Below are positions 33,301 through 40,804 of a stretch of 64,000 nucleotides of DNA, piece after piece. A program made the position numbers and the translations under genes. The notes under the pieces are model-generated. The model saw only the letters and a program-made list of their open reading frames with translations. It had not been told where the DNA came from and did no database searches. The stretch lies in assembly GCA_033344775.1 (NCBI GenBank), contig JAWPMT010000005.1, forward strand, positions 2,853,598 to 2,917,597, in the 5' to 3' direction. Positions within the stretch are counted from its first letter, which is position 1, and each line of letters begins with the position of its first letter. This stretch comes from Cytophagales bacterium. Its GTDB lineage: Bacteria; Bacteroidota; Bacteroidia; Cytophagales; Cyclobacteriaceae.

Positions 33301-35825
33301 GTGTACGTCAGGGTCTTTTCTTGTTCCGGCTCAAACTCATCCGCAAAAGTCAGTGTAACTGTAGCCTCATCGAGTGTTGCTGTAATGGGCATCTCATCAT
33401 TTTCCAATTCATAGTTGTTCAGGTTCGTTGCGGAATTGGTCTCGAGGGCCTCATTAAAAACCAGTTTTAGCTGAGTGGCCGAACCTACAGTGAGAGATTC
33501 CAATGAGGGATTATTGGTATCGTATCGGAATGAAAAAGCAGGCGTTGCCAAGGTTTCAGCATCATCACTGGTCAATACATTTTCAACATACAGCAGCAAA
33601 TCCTGGTTGTCATCCATGGCCGCAGCAAACACCAATCGAAATGTCTTGTCATCTGAACCTGTTAGTACACTTGAAGGATTTCCGACATCTTCGAGCAGGT
33701 AGTGAAGGGTATTGGTGGCGCTGGAACTAGAAGGTGTTGTGGTGAACGTGATTTGCAGGATGTTTGATGAGACGGCATAAACGGAATCTATCTGATCCTG
33801 GAAAGTAAATGCTTCATTGGTAGCAGCCAGTTCATTGTTTGAGGTATCAGCTAAATTATCATAAGTAAGCGTATAAGAAGTCCCTTCCTCAAAATCTGTT
33901 TCGAAAGCCAACAGCACACGATTAGCTGCGGAATCCTGAAGGATCGCGCTCTCAGGCTCGCCAATACTTTGATCCATCATATAATTCGATTCATCCTCGG
34001 CAATGGATTCATTCAAAGGTTCATTGAAAACCAGAAAAACAGATTGGTCTGTGGCAAGGACCAGTTTATCCAGCACCGGAGGAGTAATGTCGTAATAGAA
34101 TGCCGTAGAAACATCTGAAAGCGCATTGCCGGAACAGTCAGTTATGCCGGAATACGTAAGGGTGTAAGTGGTTTCACTCACTAAATCAGTATTCACGGTA
34201 ACATCCACCACCAGATCAGACGCAAAGTCGACCGAAGCAATGGTAAAGCCTGATAAACCAAATGAAGCAGTGGTGACGGAACTGGATTCCAGGGGCTCCG
34301 AGAAGGTGGCGCGAATAGTAGTTGTCCCTGTCGTGGTAACACTGCTCACCGTTGGCGCAACAGCATCAGGTGTGATGTCATAAACGGAGTTCTGTGCTCC
34401 CGGCGTTCCACCGTCAGTGGCTCCGGATTCAGCAAAATTTAATTGACCATTACACGGCAATTCTGGATTTACTTGTTCCAGGGTCGTGCCATCCGCAGGA
34501 GCCGACGTATAGGTCAGGTTGTCAATGATCGTGCCGCTGGCATCTGACAATACCACATCATCGCCGCTGTTAGTAAGAGCCCCAAGGTTAGTAACCACAA
34601 TTACATCCCCAAAATCAGTAAACAAGCCTTCATCCTCATCGTCGGAAATGATCACATAGCTATTTGGTCGTAAGGTAAATGCGCCGAACTGCTCCGATGC
34701 ACTTGGGCTATTGTCATCGGAAATTCCCCAGTTTTCGAGGTTAAAATATTGATTGGTGGGATTGTACAACTCAATGAATTCCGCTTCCGGCAATCCCCTT
34801 GAAGGTGTTTCGTCAATCAGTAGCTCGTTGATCACCACATCACGAAACCCAGCGGTAGCAAATTCTATGTATTCGAAAGAAGTCTCAGAATCAGTTGCAA
34901 TCACATTGCTGTTTTCATCCTCCACGTTATTAATCGTCACGGAGTAAGAGGTTCCGTTGGTAAGGGTAGCCACAGTCAAAGTCACCTGGCTATTATCGGT
35001 CGTGCTTCGCTCCGCATTAGAAACCGAGACTCCATTGTCAAAAATGTAATTCGAGGTGGTTTCAGCGGTCGTTTGATCTACGTTCTCGCTAAAATCAATG
35101 ACCACTTCTGTCGTAGAATTCCCCGTACCGGAAACGATGGTTGGAGGGTCAGTATCAGGAGCTGCAGCAATAGAAATATCATCAAAGAAATAGCCATCGG
35201 CATTCCCGGAAGAGTAATCTATGAATATACCCGCGAAAGCGCTGGATATGTAAGTGTCATCTGTTACCGCCCCAATTTGAGTAAAAGTGGTTCCTCCGGA
35301 GACGTCTGCACTTAATATCCAATTCCCCGAACCATCTCTTGTAACCTGAACCCTGATAGACCCACTTGATGATTCCGTGACATTTTCTGTCCCACCGGCT
35401 GCGCCATCAATTAACTCCGTGAGACTACCATTGTCTTCACGATAAAAACTGATTTCATCTTGTGTATTGCCTATTCTTACGATGTAGCCAGAGATATTCC
35501 CGGATTCTGGTGTACTATTTTGATCTGCAACGAGATAGAAGAATACTTCATTACTCCCCGAAAGCCCAGTCGAAGAAAAGCCTTCCCATCGAAATAAAAA
35601 CTCCCAGGTCGTATTGTTAATTAGCGTAGAGGCTGTGAACAAATGGGAATCATCGGTTTTATCATCGAACAGTTGTAATTCGCCGGATGATACCTGGAAC
35701 TCTATGTCATCTCCACTCCAAACCGTCCCGGAAGTAAAATCTCCGTCATCAAAGGAGTCATCCACCTGTGATAGGGCAATAAAGGAACAGAGGAGCAGTC
35801 CCAAATAAAAGGACAATCGATGCAT
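21309..35825 (-). CDS. Giant secreted lamin-tail/Ig-repeat surface protein (4,838 aa)
   Basis: A single uninterrupted frame of 14.5 kb. Order: signal peptide (1-19, ending ALSQ); a jelly-roll-like domain (~20-220); Ig-like domains of the SwmB/Big_5 kind; a first lamin-tail domain (VVINELLIDETP) near residue 330; about nine more Ig-like domains to ~1230; then a long array of about 13 modules of ~256 residues, each a lamin-tail domain (INEIMADPSPVVGLPEIEYIE) plus an Ig-like domain (LEEQTITLTFSEEMNES). A lamin-tail domain near 4560 and a C-terminal FlgD-like Ig domain (NITLFDQNGRFVKELA; GFIRWDGTG) finish it. The C-terminal fold resembles the sorting domains of type IX cargo; no LPxTG or helix anchor exists. 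Start ATG 35825. Each repeat keeps two cysteines (ESSC, LTDC). Predicted cell-surface or released adhesin/structural protein; no enzyme motif seen. Confidence 0.85.
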   Translation of the reverse strand: MHRLSFYLGLLLCSFIALSQVDDSFDDGDFTSGTVWSGDDIEFQVSSGELQLFDDKTDDSHLFTASTLINNTTWEFLFRWEGFSSTGLSGSNEVFFYLVADQNSTPESGNISGYIVRIGNTQDEISFYREDNGSLTELIDGAAGGTENVTESSSGSIRVQVTRDGSGNWILSADVSGGTTFTQIGAVTDDTYISSAFAGIFIDYSSGNADGYFFDDISIAAAPDTDPPTIVSGTGNSTTEVVIDFSENVDQTTAETTSNYIFDNGVSVSNAERSTTDNSQVTLTVATLTNGTSYSVTINNVEDENSNVIATDSETSFEYIEFATAGFRDVVINELLIDETPSRGLPEAEFIELYNPTNQYFNLENWGISDDNSPSASEQFGAFTLRPNSYVIISDDEDEGLFTDFGDVIVVTNLGALTNSGDDVVLSDASGTIIDNLTYTSAPADGTTLEQVNPELPCNGQLNFAESGATDGGTPGAQNSVYDITPDAVAPTVSSVTTTGTTTIRATFSEPLESSSVTTASFGLSGFTIASVDFASDLVVDVTVNTDLVSETTYTLTYSGITDCSGNALSDVSTAFYYDITPPVLDKLVLATDQSVFLVFNEPLNESIAEDESNYMMDQSIGEPESAILQDSAANRVLLAFETDFEEGTSYTLTYDNLADTSNNELAATNEAFTFQDQIDSVYAVSSNILQITFTTTPSSSSATNTLHYLLEDVGNPSSVLTGSDDKTFRLVFAAAMDDNQDLLLYVENVLTSDDAETLATPAFSFRYDTNNPSLESLTVGSATQLKLVFNEALETNSATNLNNYELENDEMPITATLDEATVTLTFADEFEPEQEKTLTYTQIGDLYGNVFTTNRNVDFTYDTQAPSVDSIYQVSDTQVIIRASEQLSLASVSAANFSTDLQSAISFELRGPDSVDLELTFAAALAENEALDLTIAAWQDQSGNSLSAAIETTVNTLTPRISGVQFTTDSTVQITYSKSMSAAAYEASNYALGELTIETVTDIGTNTAEIEIEGVISETTYALSLSNITSDAGNSLQFTSLDLTFETYLTAVNILNALTIDLQFETEFTDFLSANGEVNGENPDLISIDPDDATRIQLLLSEALPENSEVNLYWTNISDRFGRSLPDHTETFSYDVQSPSLSQVDSKLENIIQVIFDEPIESQAASSIIQYSITGIGNPQSLTFINDSTVQLTFTALVSGTDYDLTVEDIADLNENFTASNTLSFTYSPPEIITENLVVISEIMADPSPVVGLPEAEYIEVLNTSDRTLDLASLRLSNDTDTLRLEAYELASGASVALIDAGDADLFAAYNVLEVNGLFSLDNAGELLVLSNINDELVDSLTFSSDWYGDDAKDDGGYSLELIEALSDCSNESNWAASDDTSGGTPGAANSLVPETDPPTIAASSLEEQTITLTFSEEMNESTIVSSAFSITNGLTIATLTPSSESATITFSGDLDTGQTFDLEISDLTDCRGNAMGNTTLTFTIPAIPQSGDLRINEIMADPSPVVGLPEIEYIELLNVSDSIIDLQGLILSKESSSTTLTSYLLGSNEQVAIVDDSNLDLMTDFNAIGVSDLISFSNNADSIVLKDADDQIIDRVEYQSSWYGDEARDDGGYSLELIDPESSCTDENNWAASDDTSGGTPGTANSLVPETDPPTVLSSLLAERTITLTFSEEMNESTIVSSAFSITNGLTISTVTPSSESATITFSGDLDTGQTLDLEISDLTDCIGNAIVDTTITLTIPAIPQPGDLRINEIMADPSPLVGLPEIEYIEILNVSDSIIDLQGLILSKESTSTTLTSYLLGSNEQVAIVDDSNLDLMTGFTAIGVSDLISLSNNADSIVLKDADDQIIDRVEYQSSWYGDEDRDDGGYSLELIDPESSCTDENNWAASDNTSGGTPGAANSLVPETDPPTVASNSLEEQTITLTFSEEMNESTIVSSAFSITNGLTIATVTPSSGSATITFSGDLDSGQTFDLEISDLTDCIGNAIVDTTITLTIPAIPQPGDLRINEIMADPSPVVGLPEIEYIEILNVSDSIIDLQGLVLSKESSSTTLGTYLLGSNEQVAIVDESNLDLMTGFTVIGVSDLISFSNNADSIVLKDADDQIIDRVEYQSSWYGDEDRDDGGYSLELIDPESSCADENNWAASDDTSGGTPGEANSLVPETDPPTVASNSLEEQTITLTFSEEMNESTIVSSAFSITNGLTIATVTPSSGSATITFSGDLDSGQTFDLEISDLTDCIGNAIVDTTITLTIPAIPQPGDLRINEIMADPSPVVGLPEIEYIEILNVSDSIIDLQGLVLSKESSSTTLGTYLLGSNEQVAIVDESNLDLMTGFTVIGVSDLISFSNNADSIVLKDADDQIIDRVEYQSSWYGDEDRDDGGYSLELIDPESSCAEENNWAASDDTSGGTPGEANSLVPETDPPTIAASSLEEQTITLTFSEEMNESTIVSSAFSITNGLAIATVTPSSESATITFTGDLDTGQTFDLEISGLTDCIGNAIVDTTITLTIPAIPQPGDLRINEIMADPSPVVGLPEIEYIEILNVSDSIIDLQGLVLSKESSSTTLGTYLLGSNEQVAIVDENNLDLMTDFTAIGVSDLISFSNNADSIVLKDADDQIIDRVEYQSSWYGDEAKDDGGYSLELIDPESSCTDENNWAASEDTSGGTPGSANSLVPETDPPTVASSSLAEQTITLTFSEEMNESTMVSSAFSITNGLTIATVTPASESVTITFSGDLDTGQTFDLEISGLTDCRGNAMADVSLTFTIPAIPQPGDLRINEIMADPSPVVGLPEIEYIELLNISDSIIDLQGLILSKESSSTTIGTYLLGSNEQVAIVDENNLDLMTGFTTIGVSDLISFSNNADSIVLKDADDQIIDRVEYQSSWYGDETRDDGGYSLELIDPESSCTDENNWAASEDTSGGTPGSANSLVPETDPPTVASRSLEDETITLTFSEEMNESTIVSGAFTISNGLTIATVTPASESATITFSGELDMGQMFDLEISGLTDCRGNAMADTMLTFTIPAIPQPGDLRINEIMADPSPVVGLPEIEYIELLNVSDSIIDLQGLILSKESSSTTIGTYLLGSNEQVVIVDESNLDLMTGFTAIGVSELISFSNNADSIVLKDADDQVIDRVEYQSSWYGDETRDDGGYSLELIDPESSCTDENNWAASEDTSGGTPGSANSLVPETDPPTVASSSLEDETITLTFSEEMNESTIVSGAFTISNGLAIAMVTPLGESATITFSGDLDTGQMFDLEISGLTDCRGNAMADVSLTFTIPAIPQPGDLRINEIMADPSPVVGLPEIEYIELLNISDSIIDLQGLILSKESSSTTIGTYLLGSNEQVAIVDENNLDLMTGFTTIGVSDLISFSNNADSIVLKDADDQIIDRVEYQSSWYGDETRDDGGYSLELIDPESSCTDENNWAASEDTSGGTPGLANSLVPETDPPTVASSSLEDETITLTFSEEMNESTMVSSAFSITNGLTIATVTPASESVTITFSGELDMGQMFDLEISGLTDCRGNAMADTMLTFTIPAIPQPGDLRINEIMADPSPVVGLPEIEYIELLNVSDSIIDLQGLILSKESSSTTIGTYLLGSNEQVVIVDESNLDLMTGFTAIGVSELISFSNNADSIVLKDADDQIIDRVEYQSSWYGDETRDDGGYSLELIDPESSCTDENNWAASEDTSGGTPGSANSLVPETDPPTVASRSLEDETITLTFSEEMNESTIVSGAFTISNGLTIATVTPASESVTITFSGDLDMGQTFDLEISGLTDCRGNAMADVSLSFTIPAIPQPGDLRINEIMADPSPVVGLPEIEYIELLNVSDSIIDLQGLILSKESSSTTIGTYLLGSNEQVAIVDENNLDLMTGFTTIGVSDLISFSNNADSIVLKDADDQIIDRVEYQSSWYGDETRDDGGYSLELIDPESSCTDENNWAASEDTSGGTPGLANSLVPETDPPTVASSSLEDETITLTFSEEMNESTMVSSAFSITNGLTIATVTPASESVTITFSGELDMGQMFDLEISGLTDCRGNAMVDITLTFTIAAAPQPGDLIINEIMADPSPAVGLPEVEYIELFNASDSIVDLQGLILSKANATSTLETYFLKSNEYVAIVDESDLDLMSGFNVVGVSDLISFTNDEDSVVLRTSGNLVIDQIHYEDSWYGDPDRDGGGYSLELIDRNSACSPANSWGASTSEIGGTPGMANNITVETEKPTIVESIFSSGQLTITFSEEMLAASVLDFAAGQAAIIEASSYDETLKELQLTFNEETSALQQIDFAVSNIADCSGNVMNDTTFVFLQAIAPTFNDIIITEIMSDPDPEVGLPNREYLEIFNRSEGILDLNEMLIQDGSGFSAPIGGAILPGEYQVLVSTSGIADFSGVNVNGVGSFPGLSNSGEQLSLIYRGELIFQIDYLADWHDTDKSDGGYSLEMRDTNNPCGISNNWGSSIAEAGGTPGLTNSIREDIPDNFGPNLINAIAINADSILVEFDEALIPTLKPVIEISGGIEVGNTTIVEGDLTSVTLSLNQPLERGVVYTVTAVLVQDCLGNAVRANTAELVLPFEAEFSQILLSEILFNPLDDGVDFVEVYNTTDQFISLKGWSLGNATQDRIITDDDLIISPQSYLAFTEDVARLQLDFPDAPTENLIEIDDLPTYANDFGDVYLIDALGNDQDSLFYDADFHSDLLRSVDGVTLERISFDAPNGADNWNSAASTVNFGTPGAANSQSLDLSAFNDPVEAEPRVFVPGSGTNSFTTINYEFENAGNFANITLFDQNGRFVKELARGVSLAADGFIRWDGTGVDGGVVRVGYYVVVFEVFNSNGQSEIIKETVVVGRDF
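23670..31350 (-). repeat. Ten in-frame 768-bp tandem repeats (256-aa units)
   Basis: The phrase encoding GDLRINEIMADPSP recurs every 768 bp (near 31,330, 30,560, 29,790, 29,020, 28,255, 27,490, 26,720, 25,950, 25,185 and 24,415), and a divergent copy lies near 23,650. Units 28.2-29.0 and 29.0-29.8 kb are nearly identical. Between about 23.7 and 27.5 kb unit variants alternate, giving a 1,536-bp higher-order period. No indel breaks the frame. Divergent single units lie on both outer sides (about 22.9-23.65 and 31.4-32.1 kb). Confidence 0.9.
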
Positions 35826-35940
35826 AGAATGGTTGTGAGGTCAGCTGATAAAATTAGCATATTTCGCAGCATCTACATATTAAGGATTTGCTAAGGCTAA
35901 ATACAAGACAATTGAGGCTATTTTCGAAGTGTAGAAATGA

Positions 35941-37278
35941 CTAATCATCCCATACCGCAGGCCTTTCTACAGTACCGTAAGTTGTGCAATCACTACACAA
36001 GAAATGCGCAACGGAAACCTGATCTTCCGCGGGAGACATACTGGTGATCCTGAGGTTCGGGGAACAGCGAGAATTCATCGCAAATTCTAATGCTGACCAA
36101 TCATAAGTTCTGGTGGTAAAAAAGGTGGTATCCCCATCTCTGGAAATGATAAAGTCTTCTTCGATGATCAGCACATTAAATGTCGTCTCACCTCGGGAAT
36201 AACAATTGATATCGTTAAAATCCAACCCCCCGGGATCCGGAAGAAGTGGATGCGGTTCGCAAATCCATTCCTCAGTCTGTATGCCTTCATCAAGGAATTC
36301 ATGATAGCTCAGCCTCTTTTTGACTTCTGTCACACCAGCCACTTCAAAATAACCCAGCACCAAATCCAGTGGATTGTCTACATTCTTAATGTTGCTTGGC
36401 ATGGTTCCGAGTTGCTCGTCTGATAAGCTACCTTGTGACTCATTGGATTCACGCAGTTGTTTAAAATAAGTGTGAGCATTGTTGGAGATGGTCAACTGCC
36501 TCACTGCAATGATGTACTGATAAGCCAACTCACGAGCAAATTCGCTTATGAAACGGACCCTGAACTGAAAGATCCTGTTTTCGATAAGTCCTCTGGTAGT
36601 GGCAAGTAATGGAGATGTTGGATAACCTACCCGATAGCAAGTGCCCAGCGGCTGGGGCCTTTCAATCAGCTGAAAATTGTCCCCACCACCCATCCAGTCA
36701 AATTCAGAGGGATAGGGCACAGGTACTTCATAGCTTTCTACGTAATCGTAGCGAAAACTATGTGGCTCTTCCGCATCAGACTGAGCGTCAACAAAAATCT
36801 GGACGCCTGTAAAATCATTGCCATTCAGATCCTGCACTGGGATAGAAGTGTATTCCGCATAAACGCTATCGATGGGGACCGGATCACGCAATAACTCCGG
36901 GTCAGATAAGAATTCCTGGCCATCCGGCAATACGATTGATAATCGATAGGTCTGTCCTGGAATCCCCGCATAATTGGGATTGGTCACATAATGCCCCGGC
37001 GTGGTTTCTCTCAATACAACCCTGTTTCCCGAGGCTTCAATAAATGCCACTTCGGCATCAGATCCCGCCAAATTGAGATTCGTATCCAGAGGAAAAGTAT
37101 AGCTCAAGTTGACAAAATGCTCTCGAGCTTCATTGGTGAGTGACGCATCAACTACTAGTTTTCGATCAAATCCAATGGATTGGAAGTCGAACGGCTCGAC
37201 ACAAGCCAATATTAGGATGAATAGACAGGGTAAAAATCGTTTTAGCCTTAAGCTGAAAGAAGGGTTGATTTGTATCAT
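35941..37278 (-). CDS. DUF4249 outer-membrane lipoprotein
   Basis: 445 residues. The lipoprotein signal LFILILAC has its cysteine near residue 26. A tandem beta-sandwich body begins VVDASLTNEAREHFVNLSY, and the end, FLCSDCTTYGTVERPAVW, is the family's Cys-x2-Cys terminus. DUF4249 genes usually follow a TonB receptor gene; here the neighbour is the giant surface protein and the only TonB receptor of the window is 29 kb away. It is probably exposed at the outer membrane; function unknown. Start ATG 37278. Confidence 0.82.
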   Translation of the reverse strand: MIQINPSFSLRLKRFLPCLFILILACVEPFDFQSIGFDRKLVVDASLTNEAREHFVNLSYTFPLDTNLNLAGSDAEVAFIEASGNRVVLRETTPGHYVTNPNYAGIPGQTYRLSIVLPDGQEFLSDPELLRDPVPIDSVYAEYTSIPVQDLNGNDFTGVQIFVDAQSDAEEPHSFRYDYVESYEVPVPYPSEFDWMGGGDNFQLIERPQPLGTCYRVGYPTSPLLATTRGLIENRIFQFRVRFISEFARELAYQYIIAVRQLTISNNAHTYFKQLRESNESQGSLSDEQLGTMPSNIKNVDNPLDLVLGYFEVAGVTEVKKRLSYHEFLDEGIQTEEWICEPHPLLPDPGGLDFNDINCYSRGETTFNVLIIEEDFIISRDGDTTFFTTRTYDWSALEFAMNSRCSPNLRITSMSPAEDQVSVAHFLCSDCTTYGTVERPAVWDD

Positions 37279-37336
37279 CGGTCAAAATTGGTCGGTGATC
37301 TGAATAGGTAACAGTTGCTGCTGATTTGCCCCTTAT

Positions 37337-37365
37337 CAAAATTAACCGATGAAAATGGAACCAAA
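37337..37365 (-). promoter_or_regulatory. Candidate promoter of the DUF4249 gene
   Basis: On the minus strand TTTG (complement 37362-37365), a 17-base spacer and TAATTTTG (complement 37337-37344) match the TTG/TAnnTTTG Bacteroidota pattern. The predicted leader is about 55 bases to the ATG at 37278. Confidence 0.5.
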
Positions 37366-37450
37366 AGCATGTAACTCGGTTTCGTTGAACAAGCAAAATT
37401 GGTAGTTTTGCGGCCACCCCACGAATTTTTAAAGCAAATTCTTACATAAA

Positions 37451-38443
37451 ATGAAACTGGCCGTTGTTGGTGCAACCGGTCTGGTAGGACAAGAGGTGCT
37501 ACGAGTACTGGAAGAAAGAAATGTTGAATTCAGTGAATTGATCCCTGTGGCTTCGCCGAGATCAATTGGAAAGACGATTACCTGTAAACAGAAAGACTGG
37601 ACAGTAATCGGCATGGATGACGCCATTGCAGTCAAACCGGATGTGGCTATTTTCTCTGCCGGAGGAGGCACTTCTAAAGAGTGGGCTCCAAAATTTGAAG
37701 AGGCGGGTACCATCGTCATCGATAACTCTTCTGCCTGGAGAATGGATCCTGACAAAAAACTCGTGGTTCCTGAAATCAATGGGAAGGACCTTCGCATCGA
37801 TGATCGTATCATTGCCAATCCGAACTGTTCCACCATTCAAATGGTATTGGCCCTGGCGCCATTGCATGAACGTTACGGGATCAAGAGAATCGTCGTTTCT
37901 ACTTATCAATCTGTGACCGGAACAGGTAAAGATGCAGTCGATCAAATGAATAATGAGCGCAAAGGAGTGGACGGACCTATGGTGTATCCCCATGCGATAG
38001 ATCAGAATGCTTTGCCTCACATCGATGTTTTCTTCGATAATGGCTATACCAAGGAGGAAATGAAAATGGTCAATGAAACCAAGAAGATCCTCAATGACTA
38101 CAGTATCGAAGTGACTGCTACTTGCGTACGTATTCCCGCTGTAGGTGGACATGCCGAGTCTGTGAATATCGAATTCAACGAAGATTACGATCTAAAAGAA
38201 TTGACAGGCATACTAGCCGAAACTCCAGGCGTTGTAGTGCAGGACGATCCTGCGAACAATGTGTATCCTATGCCGATCACCGCACATGGCAAGGATGAAG
38301 TATTCGTCGGCAGAATTCGCCGGGATGATACCCAGCCTAACACGGTAAATCTCTGGATCGTAGCAGATAACCTCAGAAAAGGTGCTGCTACAAATGCGGT
38401 GCAGATTGCCGAATACATGATGGAGAATAGTCTGGTATTCTAA
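37451..38443 (+). CDS. asd: Aspartate-semialdehyde dehydrogenase
   Basis: 330 residues; reduces aspartyl phosphate to aspartate semialdehyde for lysine, threonine, methionine and diaminopimelate. NADP-binding GATGLVGQEVLRVLEE starts at residue 7. Catalytic Cys126 sits in NPNCSTIQ, and the conserved VPAVGGHAESVN-type segment appears as IPAVGGHAESVNIEF. Length is typical. Start ATG 37451. A -7-like TAGTTTTG lies at 37403-37410 with TTG only 15 bases before it, so the promoter is uncertain. It is divergent from DUF4249. Confidence 0.95.
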   Translation: MKLAVVGATGLVGQEVLRVLEERNVEFSELIPVASPRSIGKTITCKQKDWTVIGMDDAIAVKPDVAIFSAGGGTSKEWAPKFEEAGTIVIDNSSAWRMDPDKKLVVPEINGKDLRIDDRIIANPNCSTIQMVLALAPLHERYGIKRIVVSTYQSVTGTGKDAVDQMNNERKGVDGPMVYPHAIDQNALPHIDVFFDNGYTKEEMKMVNETKKILNDYSIEVTATCVRIPAVGGHAESVNIEFNEDYDLKELTGILAETPGVVVQDDPANNVYPMPITAHGKDEVFVGRIRRDDTQPNTVNLWIVADNLRKGAATNAVQIAEYMMENSLVF

Positions 38444-38485
38444 GGAAAGTTAATCTCCGAAGTTCTCAGAAATAAGCATACATGG

Positions 38486-38515
38486 ATCCCGGCCCGATGG
38501 TCGGGATTTTTTTTT
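38486..38515 (+). terminator. Rho-independent terminator after asd
   Basis: ATCCCG (38486-38491) pairs with CGGGAT (38502-38507); GGCCCGATGGT is the loop region. A nine-T run follows directly (38507-38515). It lies 43 bp after the asd stop. Confidence 0.85.
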
Positions 38516-38654
38516 AGGAAAAACTATCCATCGAATGCATTGTCCTTGTAAAAAACAGATGAATTTGATGTTATCTGTAGCATATTTTACAATCAGCAAG
38601 AAGGACATAATAAAGAGTTATAGAATCTTAAGGATTTGGACCTAATTTTGGCCC

Positions 38655-39929
38655 ATGCAGCGAGATCAACAATTGTTCGATCTGATCGGTCGCGAAAATG
38701 ATCGTCAGGTCAATGGTTTGGAGCTTATAGCTTCTGAAAACTTTGCTTCCTCTCAAGTGATGGAGGCTCAAGGTTCCGTACTTACGAATAAATACGCAGA
38801 AGGACTCCCCGGAAAGCGTTATTATGGAGGATGTGAAGTTGTTGACGAAGCGGAAAATCTGGCTAAGGAAAGGATCAATGAACTTTTCGGTGCCACCTGG
38901 TCCAATGTTCAGCCTCATTCAGGTGCTCAAGCCAACGCTGCTGTCATGCTGGCGATCTTAAAGCCAGGAGCAAAAATTTTGGGTTTTGACTTATCTCATG
39001 GAGGTCACCTGACCCATGGTTCACCCGTGAATTTCTCAGGAAAGCTTTACCAGCCATCTTTCTACGGTGTGGAAGAAGCAACCGGCCTGATCAATTATGA
39101 TACCGTAGAAGCTACAGCGGCCAAAGAAAAACCAGAGCTGATCATCTGTGGAGCTTCTGCTTACAGCCGCGACTGGGATTATGCCCGATTACGAGCAATT
39201 GCCGATGAAAATGGTGCGTTGTTACTAGCAGATGTATCTCATCCTGCCGGTTTAATCGCACGTGGCTTGTTGAACGATCCGCTGGATCATTGCCACATCG
39301 TGACGACCACTACGCATAAAACACTTCGCGGACCGAGAGGCGGATTGATCATGATGCGGGAGGATTTTGAGAATCCTTTCGGACTGAAAACACCCAAAGG
39401 CAAGACCAGAATGATGAGCAGTTTGCTCGATTCGGGCGTATTCCCAGGAACACAGGGTGGTCCGTTGATGCACGTTATCGCTGCTAAAGCTGTGGCTTTT
39501 GGTGAAGCATTGAGTGACGAGTACATGTCCTATATCCTACAGGTGAAGAAAAATGCTGCAGTAATGGCACAGGCTTTTGTCAGCAAAGGCTATAAAGTGA
39601 TCTCTGAAGGTACGGACAATCACATGATGTTGATCGACCTTCGATCTAAAGATGTCTCCGGGAAAGAAGCGGAAGCAGCACTTGGTCAGGTCGATATCAC
39701 GGTCAATAAGAACATGGTTCCTTTCGACGACAAGTCACCATTCGTGACTTCCGGTATCCGAACTGGTACGGCTGCGGTTACTACCCGTGGATTGAAAGAA
39801 GCGGACATGGAGAGAATCGTTGAACACATCGATGAGGCGCTCATGAACAGAGAGGATGAAGCCAAGTTGAAAGCAATCCGCACTGAAGTCAATAACTGGA
39901 TGAAAGATCGTCCTTTGTTTGTAAGCTAA
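38655..39929 (+). CDS. glyA: Serine hydroxymethyltransferase
   Basis: 424 residues; interconverts serine and glycine with tetrahydrofolate. The PLP lysine is Lys222 in [25 protein letters not shown] and [15 protein letters not shown] are signature segments. The length matches the family, and nothing is missing. Start ATG 38655; a TAATTTTG -7-like motif ends four bases before it. The next gene, tatC, starts five bases after the stop, so an operon with tatC and rpiB is likely. Confidence 0.96.
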   Translation: MQRDQQLFDLIGRENDRQVNGLELIASENFASSQVMEAQGSVLTNKYAEGLPGKRYYGGCEVVDEAENLAKERINELFGATWSNVQPHSGAQANAAVMLAILKPGAKILGFDLSHGGHLTHGSPVNFSGKLYQPSFYGVEEATGLINYDTVEATAAKEKPELIICGASAYSRDWDYARLRAIADENGALLLADVSHPAGLIARGLLNDPLDHCHIVTTTTHKTLRGPRGGLIMMREDFENPFGLKTPKGKTRMMSSLLDSGVFPGTQGGPLMHVIAAKAVAFGEALSDEYMSYILQVKKNAAVMAQAFVSKGYKVISEGTDNHMMLIDLRSKDVSGKEAEAALGQVDITVNKNMVPFDDKSPFVTSGIRTGTAAVTTRGLKEADMERIVEHIDEALMNREDEAKLKAIRTEVNNWMKDRPLFVS

Positions 39930-39934
39930 TCTAA

Positions 39935-40801
39935 GTGGAAAGACGTCTGGCATCCGAAGATCAAACTCCTGCTCCTTTGGATCAGGAACCCGAAGAAGGT
40001 GAAATGTCGTTCCTCGATCACCTTGAGGAACTTCGTTGGCACATCATTCGATCACTGGTTGCAATTGTGGTTTTCGCAATCGCAGCTTTTGTGTCCAAGG
40101 ACATTGTCTTTGGCATGGTCATTTTGGGACCTTCAAAAGCCGACTTTTGGACTTTCCGAACCCTGTGCGAGTTATCTTCCGCGATAGGTGTTGATGCGTT
40201 TTGTATTGAGGAATTGCCCTTCATCATTCAGAGCCGTCAAATGACCGGACAGTTCATGATGCACATCACGTCCTCTTTTGTCATTGGACTGATCATCGCC
40301 TTTCCCTATGCCTTTTGGGAGATCTGGCGGTTTGTGAAGCCTGGACTTTATCCTAGAGAGCGTAGAGCAGCACGTGGAGCGACCTTCTATGTGAGCATTT
40401 TGTTTGCCTTAGGTGTACTCTTCGGATACTTCGTGATCGCACCGATCTCCGTTTACTTCCTTACGAACTACCAGATCGACCCGTCGATCCTAAATGAGAT
40501 AGATATCATCTCTTATGTTGGGCTAGTCTCGACGCTTGTGCTGGCCTGTGCATTGCTGTTTCAGCTTCCTGTGTTAGTATTTTTCCTGACCAAAGCCGGT
40601 CTGGTGACTCCCGCATTGATGAAGCAATACCGCAAACATGCCATCGTAGCGATCTTGATCCTTGGTGCCATCGTGACACCCCCCGATGTATTTAGCCAGG
40701 TGCTGATCGCTATCCCGCTTATTCTCTTGTACCAAATCAGTATACTGATCTCAAAAAGAGTTTTGAACCGCGATTCTTCTGAAGAACTTTCAACAACCTG
40801 A
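39935..40801 (+). CDS. tatC: Twin-arginine translocase subunit TatC
   Basis: 288 residues from GTG 39935; an alternative ATG at 40004 would start directly at the conserved MSFLDHLEELRWHIIRSL. The longer start is preferred because of tight spacing to glyA and because related proteins have short acidic tails. Six membrane helices are visible; the FAYPYAFWEIWRFVKPGL-type motif reads FPYAFWEIWRFVKPGLY, which is central to signal-peptide recognition. It forms the Tat export receptor. No tatA is adjacent. Confidence 0.93.
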   Translation: MERRLASEDQTPAPLDQEPEEGEMSFLDHLEELRWHIIRSLVAIVVFAIAAFVSKDIVFGMVILGPSKADFWTFRTLCELSSAIGVDAFCIEELPFIIQSRQMTGQFMMHITSSFVIGLIIAFPYAFWEIWRFVKPGLYPRERRAARGATFYVSILFALGVLFGYFVIAPISVYFLTNYQIDPSILNEIDIISYVGLVSTLVLACALLFQLPVLVFFLTKAGLVTPALMKQYRKHAIVAILILGAIVTPPDVFSQVLIAIPLILLYQISILISKRVLNRDSSEELSTT

Positions 40802-40804
40802 CCC

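Noticed and set aside
37562-38152. 196-codon frame antisense to asd
   Set aside because: It overlaps an unmistakable housekeeping gene and has no family resemblance.
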